The notes under the pieces were generated by a model. It did no database searches. It worked only from the letters and a program-made list of their open reading frames with translations, and was not told the origin of the DNA. DNA of 64,000 bases from an uncultured Gammaproteobacteria bacterium (GTDB lineage: Bacteria; Pseudomonadota; Gammaproteobacteria; HK1), in NCBI GenBank assembly GCA_958295465.1, contig OY282353.1, positions 930,001 through 994,000 of the forward strand, given 5' to 3'. Shown here piece after piece: positions 47,373 to 56,359 of the stretch. Made by a program: the position numbers and the translations under genes. Position 1 is the first letter of the stretch, and every line of letters begins with the position of its first letter.

Positions 47373-47537
47373 GTGGCGTCGGGGAAGCCGGTCTGCCCGG
47401 CCACGGCCGCCACCGAACGCTTCAACGCTTCGTGCCGGGTACGCTCGTCCTGGCGGGTTCCTTCCTGCGACACCATCCCGGGGGCGACGGGGAGATCGTC
47501 GTCATCCACGACGCCCTGTCCGGAGGTGCGCATTGAA
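47373..47537 (+). pseudogene. Fragment of a second GT8-like glycosyltransferase
   Basis: Translations in adjacent frames resemble the start of the intact-type gene at 48310: CPATAATERF in one, then RFVPGTLVLAGSFLRHHPGG and DGEIVVIHDAL in another. It ends after about 55 codons. This is a truncated, frameshifted paralogue, so the glycosyltransferase was duplicated in this cluster and one copy decayed. Confidence 0.7.
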
Positions 47538-47969
47538 CTTGCTGGTACAGCCGCCGGACAGTTGGCGGTGGAGAGTTGACAAATCGAAATTCGATGGTAG
47601 ATCTGCTTTCCCGGACGGTTGGTTCACCCCGGACGGTACATCCTGGCTCCAATGCGCGATGATTACCCCCCTGCCCCGCAGCGGGAGGCAAGCCGGATCG
47701 GGTCGTCACGACGCGCGTGCCGCGCGTACTACCTTGCCCTGAAGCTCCGTTCGATACCCGGTGACGCCGGAGCCCCTCCGAGGACGTGCGCGGCGCGGGG
47801 GTGATGCGCCTTCGGAACGGCGCTTCCTCCTCCGTGGCCGCCAGGCAAAGCTGCGATGCCGCCCGCGTCGTGAGACGCGCCGCTTCCGGGAAAGAGACGG
47901 CCCCTCATGTCCATCACCGTCCACACCCTGGTTCCGGTTCTGCCGGATCACCTTCCCGTGTTCTGATTC
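47538..47969. other. Non-coding stretch before the peptide precursor
   Basis: No convincing gene is seen in these 430 bp. An AT-richer patch (GACAAATCGAAATTCGATGG, about 47577-47596), containing the small palindrome ATCGAAATTCGAT, could hold a promoter. The precursor gene promoter should lie here. Confidence 0.4.
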
Positions 47970-47975
47970 AGGAGG
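47970..47975 (+). promoter_or_regulatory. Strong ribosome binding site of the precursor gene
   Basis: AGGAGG, a perfect anti-Shine-Dalgarno match, ends eight bases before the ATG at 47984. This decides the start within a longer open frame and supports real translation of the small peptide. Confidence 0.9.
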
Positions 47976-47983
47976 CAAGCGCC

Positions 47984-48169
47984 ATGACCACCCCGGCAAC
48001 GAAGCTGGAAAACGAAGAGGCCGACGACCGGACGAAGCTGGCCGTCACACCCCGGAAACCCTGGAAAAAGCCTGTCGTCAAGCGGATATTCGAAGGCCTT
48101 GGAATGACGGCAAGCGGCGGGGCGAGAGGTCCCGGCGGGGAGTCGTCCACATATACACATGTCTCTTGA
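47984..48169 (+). CDS. Putative RiPP precursor peptide (lasso-like)
   Basis: The product has 61 residues: a charged leader (MTTPATKLENEEADDRTKLA), then KPWKKPVVKRIFEGLGMTAS and a Gly-rich C-terminus GGARGPGGESSTYTHVS. WKKPVV resembles the YxxPxL element of lasso leaders, and Thr42 precedes the presumed cleavage zone. If the core starts at Gly45, Glu53 is at position 9, a permitted acceptor for a lasso ring, leaving the tail SSTYTHVS. The terminal Ser is what HPr-like kinases phosphorylate in paeninodin. The cyclase and kinase genes are within 5 kb. The RiPP role is inference; Thr42 is at -3 rather than the usual -2. Confidence 0.7.
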   Translation: MTTPATKLENEEADDRTKLAVTPRKPWKKPVVKRIFEGLGMTASGGARGPGGESSTYTHVS

Positions 48170-48309
48170 TCGAAATTCGGCCAGGAGTCCTGCGCCGTGG
48201 AAAACGTTGCGGCAACCGGCGGACAGGAGCCGGGGGAAGGGATACCGACGGCATTTCGCCTCCGTGAGCGGACCCGGATGCGGCGGCGCGGATTCCCGGC
48301 CGCTTGAAC

Positions 48310-49259
48310 ATGCCTCCGCCAACGTCGCGGGTCTGTCTGGTGACCGCCACCACCGAACGCTTCGTGCCCGGCACACTTGTCACACTCGGCTCCTTCCAGA
48401 GACACCACCCGGATTTCAACGGCGATGTCGTCGTCGTCCATGAGGCGCTGCCGGAGGCGCATCGGCGGCGCCTTGCCGAGGCGTGTCCCCGCTTGCGCTT
48501 CGAGCCGGTCTCTGCCGAGCTGGGCGAGCGCCTCGCCGCGTTGAGCGCCGCATGCCCGGACTTCACACCCAGGCTGAGCCAGTTCTACTCCCTTGAAGCC
48601 TTCCGGCTGAGCGGATACCGCAAGGTTCTCTTCTACGACAGCGACGTGCTTTTTCAAGCGCCGGTGGGCGAGCTGTTCGGCTCGGCCGGGGCATTGCTGT
48701 GTTGCGGCGACGACGTGTTCCTGCGTGGCTGGCGCCGGGACGCCGGCACCTTCGCACCTTCGCACCGTTGCGGCCGGGGCAACGGCCCGGCGCGGCAGGA
48801 ACGCTGGACCGCACCTTCGGCGCCGGCTTTCTGCTGATTGACGCGGCGCTCGTGGAAGAGGGCTGCTACGACTCCCTGCTCGCCCTGGTATCTCCGGAGA
48901 CCTGGCGCGGCACGACGACGACGCACACGGATCAGATCGTCCTGAACCGGTGCTTCGCGGGGCGCCAGACACTGGTCGGCTGGACGTACGATTTCGCCCT
49001 GCCGATGGCCGAATCCATTCGGCTGCGCGACGGCGTCTGCGCCGCAACGGCCAAAGTGCTGCACTTCGCCGGCCCGATCAAACCCTGGATGCCGGACGCC
49101 CTGTTGCGCTGGACGTCGGGCGACCCGAGATTCAAGCCGATACAGGCATTCAAGACCTGGTGGAACGTCTATGTCGATTGCCTTGCCGCCGCGCACGTGC
49201 AAAGCGCCCGGGCGAGGCTCCGCCATCGGCAAGGATGCGTGCCGCCGGCGGGGTCGTGA
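48310..49259 (+). pseudogene. GT8-like glycosyltransferase broken by an 8-bp tandem duplication
   Basis: The first frame from 48310 (MPPPTSRVCLVTATTERF) contains the DxD-type motif VLFYDSDVLFQAP and ends at 48837 in nonsense. The second frame continues correctly (FGAGFLLIDAALVEEG, TTTHTDQIVLNRCFAG, VLHFAGPIKPW) to a TGA at 49257-49259. The break is the duplicated octamer CACCTTCG at 48747-48762. Removing one copy restores a single 313-residue frame. Such enzymes transfer a hexose from a nucleotide sugar. The change could be reversible slippage or a recent mutation. Confidence 0.87.
48747..48762. repeat. 8-bp perfect tandem duplication causing a frameshift
   Basis: CACCTTCGCACCTTCG: two copies of an octamer. 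One copy keeps the glycosyltransferase in frame (GTFAPLRPGQRPGAAGTLD); two copies shift it. Confidence 0.95.
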
Positions 49260-50113
49260 ACCGCATCCCGGGGGCGAACCGCGACCTCGCCCGGCTGATC
49301 GCCACACACTTGTTCGTGATTTGCCCGAACAATAGCGGATCGTCGTTCCTCGCCGCGGCGCTTCATACCTGCCGGGCGGTCTGGCGTTTGCCGCAGGAAG
49401 GCCACTGGGTACAGGGCTTTCGGGGCCCCGTGCCCTGGCGGTTGCGGCGACCCGGCGGCCCGCCTCCGGACCTGTTGTGGGCATCCCGCCGGGAATGGAT
49501 CAATCAGTTCACGGACCCGAGCCGTCACGACTGGCCCATCACGCGCAAGGCATGGTACTTCCACGCCCGCGCCCGCGACCCGAACGCTTCGGTGTTCGTC
49601 GCCCGATCGACACCGCACCTGCTGCAGGTGGAACAGTTGCAGCACCACTTCCCGAACGCCAGGTTCGTGTTCATGGTGCGCAATCCCTACGCGGTTTGCG
49701 AGGGGATCTGCCGGCGCTACCGAACACGGCGCGTCCACGCGTACGAGAGTGGTTTCGTTCGGACCGGACGGAGCCTGGAGGCAACCGCCGCACGGCATGT
49801 CGCCGCCTGCCTGGCGTGGCAGCGGCGAAACGTCGAGCGGTACCGGGACAGCGGTGTTTTCTTCACCTACGAGGCGATGTGCGCCGCCCCGGTGGAAACG
49901 GCACGACGGATCCACGGCCTCGTTCCGGCGCTCGACGATCTGAACCTGCGCCAGCGGCTCGTGGCGAAGGACTATCGCGAAATGCTCACCGACATGAACG
50001 AGCGTCAGTTGGCGAACCTCGGTGGCGAGCAGATCACGACGTTCAACCGCGTGTTCCGGGATCACCGGGAGCTTCTGCGCCACTTCGGTTACGACGTCAT
50101 CGATCGGGGGTAG
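49256..50113 (+). CDS. Sulfotransferase-like protein
   Basis: The start chosen is the GTG at 49256, which overlaps the glycosyltransferase stop; an ATG at 49232 is possible. The 285-residue protein has a P-loop-like PAPS-binding start (LFVICPNNSGSSFLAAAL) and the second phosphate-binding block FVFMVRNPYAVCEGICRRY, as in sulfotransferase family proteins. It likely moves sulfate from PAPS to a hydroxyl, for instance on the peptide tail (Ser, Thr or Tyr) or on a sugar. It is coupled with the glycosyltransferase. Confidence 0.75.
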   Translation: MNRIPGANRDLARLIATHLFVICPNNSGSSFLAAALHTCRAVWRLPQEGHWVQGFRGPVPWRLRRPGGPPPDLLWASRREWINQFTDPSRHDWPITRKAWYFHARARDPNASVFVARSTPHLLQVEQLQHHFPNARFVFMVRNPYAVCEGICRRYRTRRVHAYESGFVRTGRSLEATAARHVAACLAWQRRNVERYRDSGVFFTYEAMCAAPVETARRIHGLVPALDDLNLRQRLVAKDYREMLTDMNERQLANLGGEQITTFNRVFRDHRELLRHFGYDVIDRG

Positions 50114-50142
50114 CCCTGCGCCGGCATCGGTTTGCGCCGCCG

Positions 50143-51981
50143 TCAGAAGTCCAGCAACAGCAACGCGGCACGAATCGGTGCGATTTGCGGCCTGGCGCGG
50201 AAACGCTCCGTGTCCAGGCGTTCCAGGAGTCGGGGCATGTCGATGTAGCAGGCCCTCGACGGCGGCTCCATGCGAGTTTCCAGCTTTCGCCGCACCACCG
50301 GCAGTGCGCCGGCGAAGGCGGCGGCCATCGGCTCGAATCGGGCCGGGTCGGCCTTGCCGGGATTCCAGCAAACTTCCGCCGGCAGCATCGGATCCAGTGC
50401 GCGGCGCACCAGCCACCGGCTCCACCTGCCGTGCCGGAACTGCTCCGGCGGCAGGCTGAGCGCGAATTCCAGCAACCGGCGATCCAGCAGCGGATAGCGG
50501 TACTCGATGCCGTGGCGCACGCCGCCCGCGGCCCAACCCTCGATCCGTTCCGCCAGATGGCCGGCTTGCAGCAGCCATAGCTGCGTGCGCCGCACCCCCA
50601 CGAAACGGGGAACGGGCTCCGGCAGGGGTTTTACCCGCCGCGCGAATGCCGGGTCGATCAGCCAGCGCCGATGCAGCAACTCCTCTCCCCGCAGCAGCCG
50701 GCGGAGGTTGCCGGGAAGGCGCGGATGCACCAGCGGCAGAACGACGCCCGCCAGGAACTTCAATGGATTGGCGCCGCCCTCGCGGCTCGACGCCAGCAAC
50801 CTCCCCAAGCGTCCGCTCAGCAGCAAGTGCGCGTTTCGGCCGCGGCCATCGAAGGACACGCCTTCGTCCCCGCCCCAGCCCGAAAGCAGCACCTCGACGC
50901 CTCGCTCCGCGGCACAGCGCTGCACGACTTCTTCATTCAGATGGACGTGTACACCGGGATAGGCGACGTCGCGCGACAGCACGGCAACCATGTCTTCAAC
51001 GCTCGGCGAACGGTGGAATACCGTGAGCTTTTCCTGTTCGCACACCGCGTCGACGAGGTCGTACTCCGACGTGCCGGCCGTCCCTGGCGACGTCTCGTCG
51101 CGCCCCGGCAACCAACTGAAGGCAAGCGGCGGTGGGCGGCCCTGCCGGCGCAGCTCACGCGCCGCAAGCACCGCGACGCCGGACGAATCCAGGCCTCCGC
51201 TCAGGTGGACGCCGGCCGTGCCGGCCGCCGGCAGCCGCGCCTTCACCGCCTGCGAACAGATGTGCAGGAACTGCTCCCCGTAACCGGCGTCCGTAGCGGA
51301 CGCCGCTCTTGGCGTTCGCTCCGGACGCCAGTACCGCCGCAGCCTTGCGGTGCAACGGGAGCCGTGGCCCACGGTGAGCGTATGGCCCGGTGGCAGCTTG
51401 CGCACCGCCTTGAAGAACGTGCGGGTGGCGGTCGTCGGACTGACGCGCGTCAGATAGGCCGCCACCGTGGCCTCGTCGAGCCCGTCGCCGACGAACGGCA
51501 CGGCAAGGACGGCTTCCACGGCGCTGGCGAAGACGAAGCGTTCCGGTGTCACGGCGTAGTAGAACGGTCTCGCGCCGACATGATCCCGGGCGCAGACGAG
51601 AACGCGCTGCTTCGCGTCCCATATGGCGAAAGCGTAGTCGCCGAGCAAGTGGTCGGGACAATCCCCATCCCAGCGCCGGTAGGCCCGCAGGATGAGGTCG
51701 TCTTCGACGAGACCGGCACGTTCGGCATGGGGAATGCCGAGTGCGCCGCAAAGCTCCTCCCGGTTGTCCAGACGGGAATCCGCGGCCACGGCGAGGCCCG
51801 CACCGGCATCCGTGCAGATCGCCCTTGCGCGGCCTGCGCCTGACGGGCGCCGAACGCCGAGACCTGCGCCCGTGCCTCGCCACTCGGCACCATCCGCTCC
51901 GTAGGCGTCGAGTGCATCCATTGCAGCGGCCAGCGAGTCGCCGGCGCCGTCAGGAGAGAGGATTCCGCAGATCGCGCCCAT
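50143..51981 (-). CDS. Asparagine-synthetase-like protein (lasso cyclase type)
   Basis: At 612 residues it has an N-terminal glutaminase-like domain beginning MGAICGILSPDG. Position 2 is Gly, not the catalytic Cys, so ammonia production from glutamine is unlikely, as in lasso cyclases. The synthetase domain has the PP-loop SGGLDSS at 261-267 and VLLSGWGGDEGVSFDGRG, a form typical of asparagine synthetase homologues in RiPP clusters. It would adenylate an Asp or Glu side chain (Glu53 of the precursor) and form a macrolactam. It diverges from the kinase gene. Confidence 0.85.
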   Translation of the reverse strand: MGAICGILSPDGAGDSLAAAMDALDAYGADGAEWRGTGAGLGVRRPSGAGRARAICTDAGAGLAVAADSRLDNREELCGALGIPHAERAGLVEDDLILRAYRRWDGDCPDHLLGDYAFAIWDAKQRVLVCARDHVGARPFYYAVTPERFVFASAVEAVLAVPFVGDGLDEATVAAYLTRVSPTTATRTFFKAVRKLPPGHTLTVGHGSRCTARLRRYWRPERTPRAASATDAGYGEQFLHICSQAVKARLPAAGTAGVHLSGGLDSSGVAVLAARELRRQGRPPPLAFSWLPGRDETSPGTAGTSEYDLVDAVCEQEKLTVFHRSPSVEDMVAVLSRDVAYPGVHVHLNEEVVQRCAAERGVEVLLSGWGGDEGVSFDGRGRNAHLLLSGRLGRLLASSREGGANPLKFLAGVVLPLVHPRLPGNLRRLLRGEELLHRRWLIDPAFARRVKPLPEPVPRFVGVRRTQLWLLQAGHLAERIEGWAAGGVRHGIEYRYPLLDRRLLEFALSLPPEQFRHGRWSRWLVRRALDPMLPAEVCWNPGKADPARFEPMAAAFAGALPVVRRKLETRMEPPSRACYIDMPRLLERLDTERFRARPQIAPIRAALLLLDF

Positions 51982-52064
51982 TCAGCAGCCGGATCGCCAG
52001 TTTGCCCGTGTCATGCGAACGCCGGGGTATCATGGCACGGGCAGTACGGACCCGAAGCGGAATC
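51982..52064. promoter_or_regulatory. Divergent promoter region between cyclase and kinase genes
   Basis: These 83 bp separate two outward-facing starts, so both promoters should lie here. No specific boxes were identified with confidence. Confidence 0.4.
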
Positions 52065-52967
52065 ATGATGCGAGCGCAGCGCGACTACACCGCCTTCGGC
52101 CTGCATGTGCGTTCACCCATCGCCCTGCCGTTTCGGCCGTCTTCCACGACATGCAGCGAGCCGGACGTGGTCGTTCGCCTCGGCGCAACGCCGGCGTCGC
52201 TGCCGGCGCCGGTCGTCAAACGCGGGGTCTGGGAGGCGGCGTCCGGCGCGTTCTTGCTGACGATCGACGACGTGGCTCGCTATCACGTCACCCACGGCTG
52301 CCGCATTCTCATCGAGCCGTGGTGCGACGACCATCACGACATCGGCGTATTCCTCGTCGGCTCGGTATTCGCCGCGCTGCTGCAGCAGCGCGGCGTGGTT
52401 CCCCTGCACGCCAGCGCCATTGCCACCGGCGCTGGCGCCGTACTGCTCGCCGGGCGTTCCGGTGTCGGCAAGTCGTCCCTGCTGGCCGCCTTGATCAAGC
52501 GCGGCCATACCATGCTGGCGGACGACGTAACCGGCGTGATCGTCGATCAGGGCCGCCCTGTCGCCTTGCCTGCCTTTCCCGACATCCGGCTGTGGGCGGA
52601 TGCGCTGGACGCGCTCGATTGGCGGCCGCAGGCGGGGAAGCGGGTACGGGAGAGCGTCGAAAAGTTCATCCTGCCGGCAGAGCGATTCCGCAGCGAGCCG
52701 CTCGACATCCGGGCGTACTTCGCATTGCGGACCGGAAACGGGTTCGCCGTCGAGAAGGCATCCTCCCGAGCGGCGATGGATCTGCTGTTCGCGCACACTT
52801 ACCGCAAGCACTTCCTGCGAGGACTGGGCCGGCAGGAAACACATTTCAGCACCGTCGATCGGATCGCAAAGCACATACCGGTCTTCCGCATGACGCGGCC
52901 CGCATACCCGTCTTTGCTCGACGGATTGGCGGATCGAATCGAGACGTGCCTGGCGACGCCTCCCTGA
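52065..52967 (+). CDS. HPr-kinase-like peptide kinase
   Basis: The protein has 300 residues from the ATG at 52065. The central HprK-like ATPase has LHASAIATG (His115), the P-loop GRSGVGKSS at 130-138 and the acidic LADDVTGV at 151-158. The N-terminal half lacks the HPr kinase regulatory domain. Homologues in lasso clusters (paeninodin type) phosphorylate the C-terminal Ser of the precursor; the precursor at 47984 ends in Ser. The kinase diverges from the cyclase gene. Direct action on this peptide is inference. Confidence 0.82.
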   Translation: MMRAQRDYTAFGLHVRSPIALPFRPSSTTCSEPDVVVRLGATPASLPAPVVKRGVWEAASGAFLLTIDDVARYHVTHGCRILIEPWCDDHHDIGVFLVGSVFAALLQQRGVVPLHASAIATGAGAVLLAGRSGVGKSSLLAALIKRGHTMLADDVTGVIVDQGRPVALPAFPDIRLWADALDALDWRPQAGKRVRESVEKFILPAERFRSEPLDIRAYFALRTGNGFAVEKASSRAAMDLLFAHTYRKHFLRGLGRQETHFSTVDRIAKHIPVFRMTRPAYPSLLDGLADRIETCLATPP

Positions 52968-52993
52968 CTGCGCGACATTGGCGGCAAGCTCTC

Positions 52994-53860
52994 CTACAAA
53001 CACTCTTCCGCTTCCGCCAGATAGCCGAGCCGTTCCATCATCGGCCCGTGCCCGGCAACCAGCTTCCGTACTTGTCCGGGCTGCAGGTACGCGCGCCACG
53101 AGCCAGCCATGCCGGCGCGAAAGAAGCACGGCGCCGTTCTCGATTTCTCCCGGAATCCCGACCGGGCTTCCTGAAAGCGCAGGCGTTCGAAGGCCGAGTG
53201 GTCAATGGCTCGTGCCAGACGTGCGTGGTCGAAGTCCAGTCCGGCAAAGCGGACGAACGCGCCGAACGCGGCCTCCGGGGCGGCGATCATGTCCTCGTAG
53301 CGCATCACGTGAACGGTCAGATGCCGCTGGTTCAGCCAGCTCGATACGTGATCGCTCCACGTCCCGAGCGGCTGCGGCAAGAAGAGACGGATGCCTCGGG
53401 ATCCGTCTCCTTCGGCCGCCGTCGGGTCGTTCATCCAGTCGATGGTGTCGTCCAGAGGCTGTTGCCGATGGTGCGCATAGGAAACCGCCACATCGAGGGG
53501 ATTGCGCACGACGTAGACCACGCCCGCGGTTGCCGTCCGCGGGAAGATCGACCTGCCGCCGGCGAGGGCATACGCGTCGTGAACCTTGAGGTATGCCGGC
53601 GACGGCATCTCCTCCGCCAGCAGCTCGTGAAACAACGTCCGGTAGGCGCACAGCTCGCCCGGCGTGAGGTTCGAGGAATCCAGGCCGGTGAATTCGTCGA
53701 AGAAGTCGCGGAGGACCGGGGAGGGGCCGCCGAAGAGACCGTTGATGGATGCAGGAACGGCGCTCCCGCCTTCGTTCGTGGACCGCAGGTAGTTGGTGAG
53801 AAATGCCCGCAGCCAGGTGTTGCCGGACTTGGGGTAGGATGCGAGCCAGAAGATCGACAC
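52994..53860 (-). CDS. Sulfotransferase
   Basis: This 288-residue protein has the classic PAPS-binding loop at its start (IFWLASYPKSGNTWLRAFL), the 3'-phosphate block (VVYVVRNPLDVAVSYAHH) and the C-terminal FRAGMAGSWRAYLQPGQ that resembles the GxxGxWK region of sulfotransferases. It would sulfate a hydroxyl of a small molecule or peptide. Its end faces the kinase gene end with a 26-bp gap. It is a second, more canonical sulfotransferase in the peptide cluster. Confidence 0.88.
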   Translation of the reverse strand: MSIFWLASYPKSGNTWLRAFLTNYLRSTNEGGSAVPASINGLFGGPSPVLRDFFDEFTGLDSSNLTPGELCAYRTLFHELLAEEMPSPAYLKVHDAYALAGGRSIFPRTATAGVVYVVRNPLDVAVSYAHHRQQPLDDTIDWMNDPTAAEGDGSRGIRLFLPQPLGTWSDHVSSWLNQRHLTVHVMRYEDMIAAPEAAFGAFVRFAGLDFDHARLARAIDHSAFERLRFQEARSGFREKSRTAPCFFRAGMAGSWRAYLQPGQVRKLVAGHGPMMERLGYLAEAEECL

Positions 53861-54032
53861 CGTCGGGGACTCGTTCAGCGGCTGCGCAACGCGCCTCTGT
53901 GAGCGGCGACCGCTGGCGCGGTCGCTGCCCGGCCAGCGCCACGGACGGGCGAGGAACAGTCTTGTTCCATGCGAGCCGGCGCAAAGGGCAGGCGCCGGCC
54001 GTCCGGCCCAGGTCTCGACACCGACGCCGGAC

Positions 54033-55177
<1,145 letters not shown>

Positions 55178-55181
<4 letters not shown>

Positions 55182-55969
55182 CGGATCACCGTCCCCGCGC
55201 CGTCGAGGGCGGTGCGGATCGGATGCTCCACCCGGCCGTCGCCGATGACGACCTCGGCCGCCCCCGCCTCGAAGAGCCTGCGAAGCGCCAGCATCTTGCG
55301 CTTCATGCGTCCCTCCACCTGCGCCTCGCGCCGTTCGAGCTCCGCCCGCGACATCGTGGCGACGACGCTCTCCGGGTCGCCGGCGTCGTCGAGGAAGCCC
55401 GGCGCCTCGATGAGCTGGACGATGCGCTCGGCGCCGAGCGCGGCCTGGAGCACGTTCACGATGTCGTCGTTCTCCGAGTTGATGGCGAACCCGTTCTCGT
55501 CGGCGATGGGGATGGTGAGCACCGGGGTGTATCCGCCGTCGAGGAGGGTGCGGAGCAACACCGCGTTCACCGCCCGCGGCTTGCCCGAGAGATCGCGCCG
55601 GATCAGCGTCTTCCCGCCTTCCCGGACCCGGATCCCCCGGTTGCGCTCCCCCTCCACCATGCGCCCGTCGATGCCGGACAGCCCGATCGCGTTGACCCCG
55701 CGGCGCTGGCACAGCTCGACGAAGCGCTTCGAGCGCAGCCCCGAGTACGCCATCATGATCACGTCGAGCGCGGTCTCGTCGGAAAACACGCTCGTATAGC
55801 CCGACACCGAGGTCAGGGTGCGGCGGGGCGAGCCGAGGCGCGCGGCGAGATCGTCGCGCACCGCGTTGGCCCCGAGCACGACGACGCAAGGGATTTCGAT
55901 TGAAGCGAGATCGCCGGCGACCCCGGCGAGGTTCACCGCCTCGCCGCCACCGACCTTCACGATGTACAT
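55178..55969 (-). CDS. [LysW]-aminoadipate/glutamate kinase (LysZ-like amino acid kinase)
   Basis: This 263-residue amino acid kinase starts MYIVKVGGGEAVNLAGV. The stretch RRGVNAIGLSGIDGRMVEGER, followed by RRDLSGKPRAVN, resembles LysZ more than bacterial ArgB, which normally has a longer N-terminus. PIADENGFAINSENDD and the final EVVIGDGRVEHP fit the family. It phosphorylates the carboxylate of a carrier-bound amino acid. LysW and LysX are not in the window. The pair is coupled with the aminotransferase. Confidence 0.83.
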
Positions 55970-56359
55970 CGGATCAAGGTTCCGGGTACGGCGGAGAGGC
56001 CGCGGGGACTCCGGTCATTCGGATGGAATCCACGACGATGAGTTCGGGTTGACCCAGGCTGCACACCTGCTTTCCGCGAGTCGTGCCTGAAGGCCACGAT
56101 ACGCTTGATTGTCCACATTCGGATCGATCTCCGGATCGGCCCGGCAATTCCCGCTAACGCGGTTCGTCGTTGCGCATGGCGGGCCGGAGCCGTCGCGGTC
56201 GCAGGTCATGCAACCGGGAGGCAGGTGCCACCCTCACGTCGTCGCGCGATGTCTCCCAACGGCTACCTGTCCACTGAAGCTCCTCCCCGTCGCACACCCG
56301 GACCACGGCGAGGGCCGTCACGACGTGTCATGGACCATCGGCGGATGGCTCACGGTGGT
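55970..56359. other. Stretch without a recognised gene
   Basis: These 390 bp separate the LysZ-like gene from the helicase end. A 64-codon minus frame (56015-56209) containing NVDNQAYRGLQARLAESRC is protein-like but unassigned. Nothing else convincing was found. Confidence 0.35.

Noticed and set aside
50143-51981. Housekeeping asparagine synthetase AsnB
   Set aside because: The catalytic Cys2 is replaced by Gly and the synthetase motif (SGWGGDE) is of the RiPP-cluster type, next to a kinase and sulfotransferases.
52065-52967. True HPr kinase/phosphorylase of the phosphotransferase system
   Set aside because: The N-terminal HprK domain is absent and no PTS genes are nearby; the context is a peptide cluster.
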